Below are positions 6,741-7,431 of a stretch of 7,431 bases of DNA, in pieces. Positions within the stretch are counted from its first letter, which is position 1. Each line of letters opens with the position of its first letter. The translations under genes were made by a program, and so were the position numbers. The notes under the pieces are model-generated. The model was not told where the DNA came from. It did not search any database and saw only the letters and a program-made list of their open reading frames with translations. Where the stretch lies: assembly GCA_964407285.1 (NCBI GenBank), contig CAYOVG010000348.1:1-7431 (forward strand), given 5' to 3'. This stretch comes from CAYOVG01 sp964407285. Its GTDB lineage: Bacteria; Desulfobacterota; Syntrophobacteria; Syntrophobacterales; Syntrophobacteraceae.

Positions 6741-7431
6741 TCAGCGCTTCTCATACTCCCGTTCAGGGTAGTCCCCCGGAGGACCGTCGTCGCCATGGTG
6801 AATCGCCATGCATATGACCTGAGCCAGATGCAGCGCCCGGCGATCCGTGCTCTGAGCGATTTGCTCCCGGCAACTGAATCCATTGGCTATGATCAGGGTG
6901 TCTTTGGCGGCTTCCCGCACGGCAGGCAGCAGCACTCGCTCCCCGATCGCCATGGATAGATCGTAGTTGGCTTTTCTGAATCCAAAGGCGCCGGATATGC
7001 CGCAGCATCCGGAATCCAGTACGTTATAATCCAGCCCCAGGTTCGCAAGCACCTTCTCTTCGGCTTTCAATTTCGTCGCGGCCTTATGGGTGCAATGGCC
7101 ATGGACGATGGCTTTACGCTTTATCCGAGGGTAGTCCTTGACCTCCCGGTCGAGAAACTCACTCAGGTGGAAAGCCTGCTTGCTGAGTCGCCGCGCCTTG
7201 TAGTTGTGCGGGAAGAAGTCGATCAGTTCCTCCCGGAACGTCTCCAGGCACGCCGGTTCCAATCCGACAACGGGTGTGCCCTCTACGATGAACGGTCCCA
7301 ATGCCTCCAGTACCTGGCGCAGAAGATGCCGGGCCAGGTCGAGCATACCGTAATCGTAGAGAGGACGCCCGCAGCACAGGGATTGCCGCGGCGCTATCAC
7401 CTGGAAGCCGTTTGCTTCGAGCACCTCGACC
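6741..7431 (-). CDS. CCG-domain Fe-S protein, probably C-terminus of a FAD/Fe-S (GlcD-GlpC-type) oxidoreductase (5' truncated)
   Basis: The visible 229 residues run off the right edge in an open frame (VEVLEANGF...), so the gene starts outside the window. Two cysteine-rich CCG motifs are present: SLCCGRPLYDYGML (Cys 19-20) and DSGCCGISGAFGF (Cys 142-143). They are joined by GLEPAC (Cys 61) and HGHCTHKA (Cys 113), with a final GFSCREQI (Cys 187) followed by ALHLAQV. This pattern belongs to the cysteine-rich domain of GlpC, LldE and heterodisulfide-reductase-type proteins, and the GFSCREQI ending is typical of large fusions of a FAD-linked oxidase with a GlpC-like module. Such enzymes oxidise 2-hydroxy acids (lactate, glycolate or 2-hydroxyglutarate types) and pass electrons to a membrane or soluble carrier. 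The substrate cannot be told from this end. The last residues are charged and non-conserved. The debranching-enzyme gene follows after 58 nt. Confidence 0.87.
   Translation of the reverse strand, partial: VEVLEANGFQVIAPRQSLCCGRPLYDYGMLDLARHLLRQVLEALGPFIVEGTPVVGLEPACLETFREELIDFFPHNYKARRLSKQAFHLSEFLDREVKDYPRIKRKAIVHGHCTHKAATKLKAEEKVLANLGLDYNVLDSGCCGISGAFGFRKANYDLSMAIGERVLLPAVREAAKDTLIIANGFSCREQIAQSTDRRALHLAQVICMAIHHGDDGPPGDYPEREYEKR

Noticed and set aside
6683..6883. 67-residue N-terminal extension of the debranching enzyme
   Set aside because: Most of it overlaps the conserved end of the CCG-domain gene in another frame; the ATG at 6682 has a near-consensus Shine-Dalgarno.

Overview
The window looks like ordinary bacterial chromosome, fairly GC-rich by eye. 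It holds four recognisable protein-coding genes plus a fifth, small, apparently frameshifted one. The gene types (B12-binding-type radical SAM protein, UGM-like flavoprotein, large FAD/Fe-S oxidoreductase, GH15-like glycogen debranching enzyme, secreted trypsin-like protease with Sel1 repeats) fit an anaerobic or metabolically versatile Gram-negative such as a member of the Desulfobacterota. This is a tentative inference from gene content; there is no rRNA or other marker in view.

Layout. Positions 1-2599 carry two plus-strand genes: the 3' part of a B12-binding-type radical SAM gene (cut by the left edge) and, 52 nt later, a complete FAD-dependent amine-oxidase/UDP-galactopyranose-mutase-like oxidoreductase. 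Such pairs are typical of exopolysaccharide, lipid or other secondary biosynthesis clusters. Positions 2600-2945 are a non-coding convergent junction. It contains a 22-bp direct repeat, a 12-bp GC-rich repeat and two hairpins with A-rich loops, but no convincing T-tailed terminator.

Positions 2946-7431 are a minus-strand run that reads right to left. It begins with the C-terminal end of a CCG-domain (Fe-S) protein, most likely the tail of a GlcD-GlpC-type fusion oxidoreductase cut by the right edge. Next, after 58 nt, is an amylo-alpha-1,6-glucosidase-like debranching enzyme with a strong Shine-Dalgarno. Then, after 62 nt, comes a small two-helix membrane protein whose two hydrophobic halves lie in different frames joined at a GGGG run. 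Last is a secreted trypsin-like protease with three Sel1 repeats, whose ribosome binding site lies inside the end of the small gene. The spacing suggests one transcript, although the products do not form one obvious pathway.

No mobile element, CRISPR array, tRNA, rRNA or recognised riboswitch was seen. I found no convincing previously undescribed system. The items most worth checking are the frameshifted small membrane gene upstream of the protease and the repeat/hairpin-rich convergent junction.
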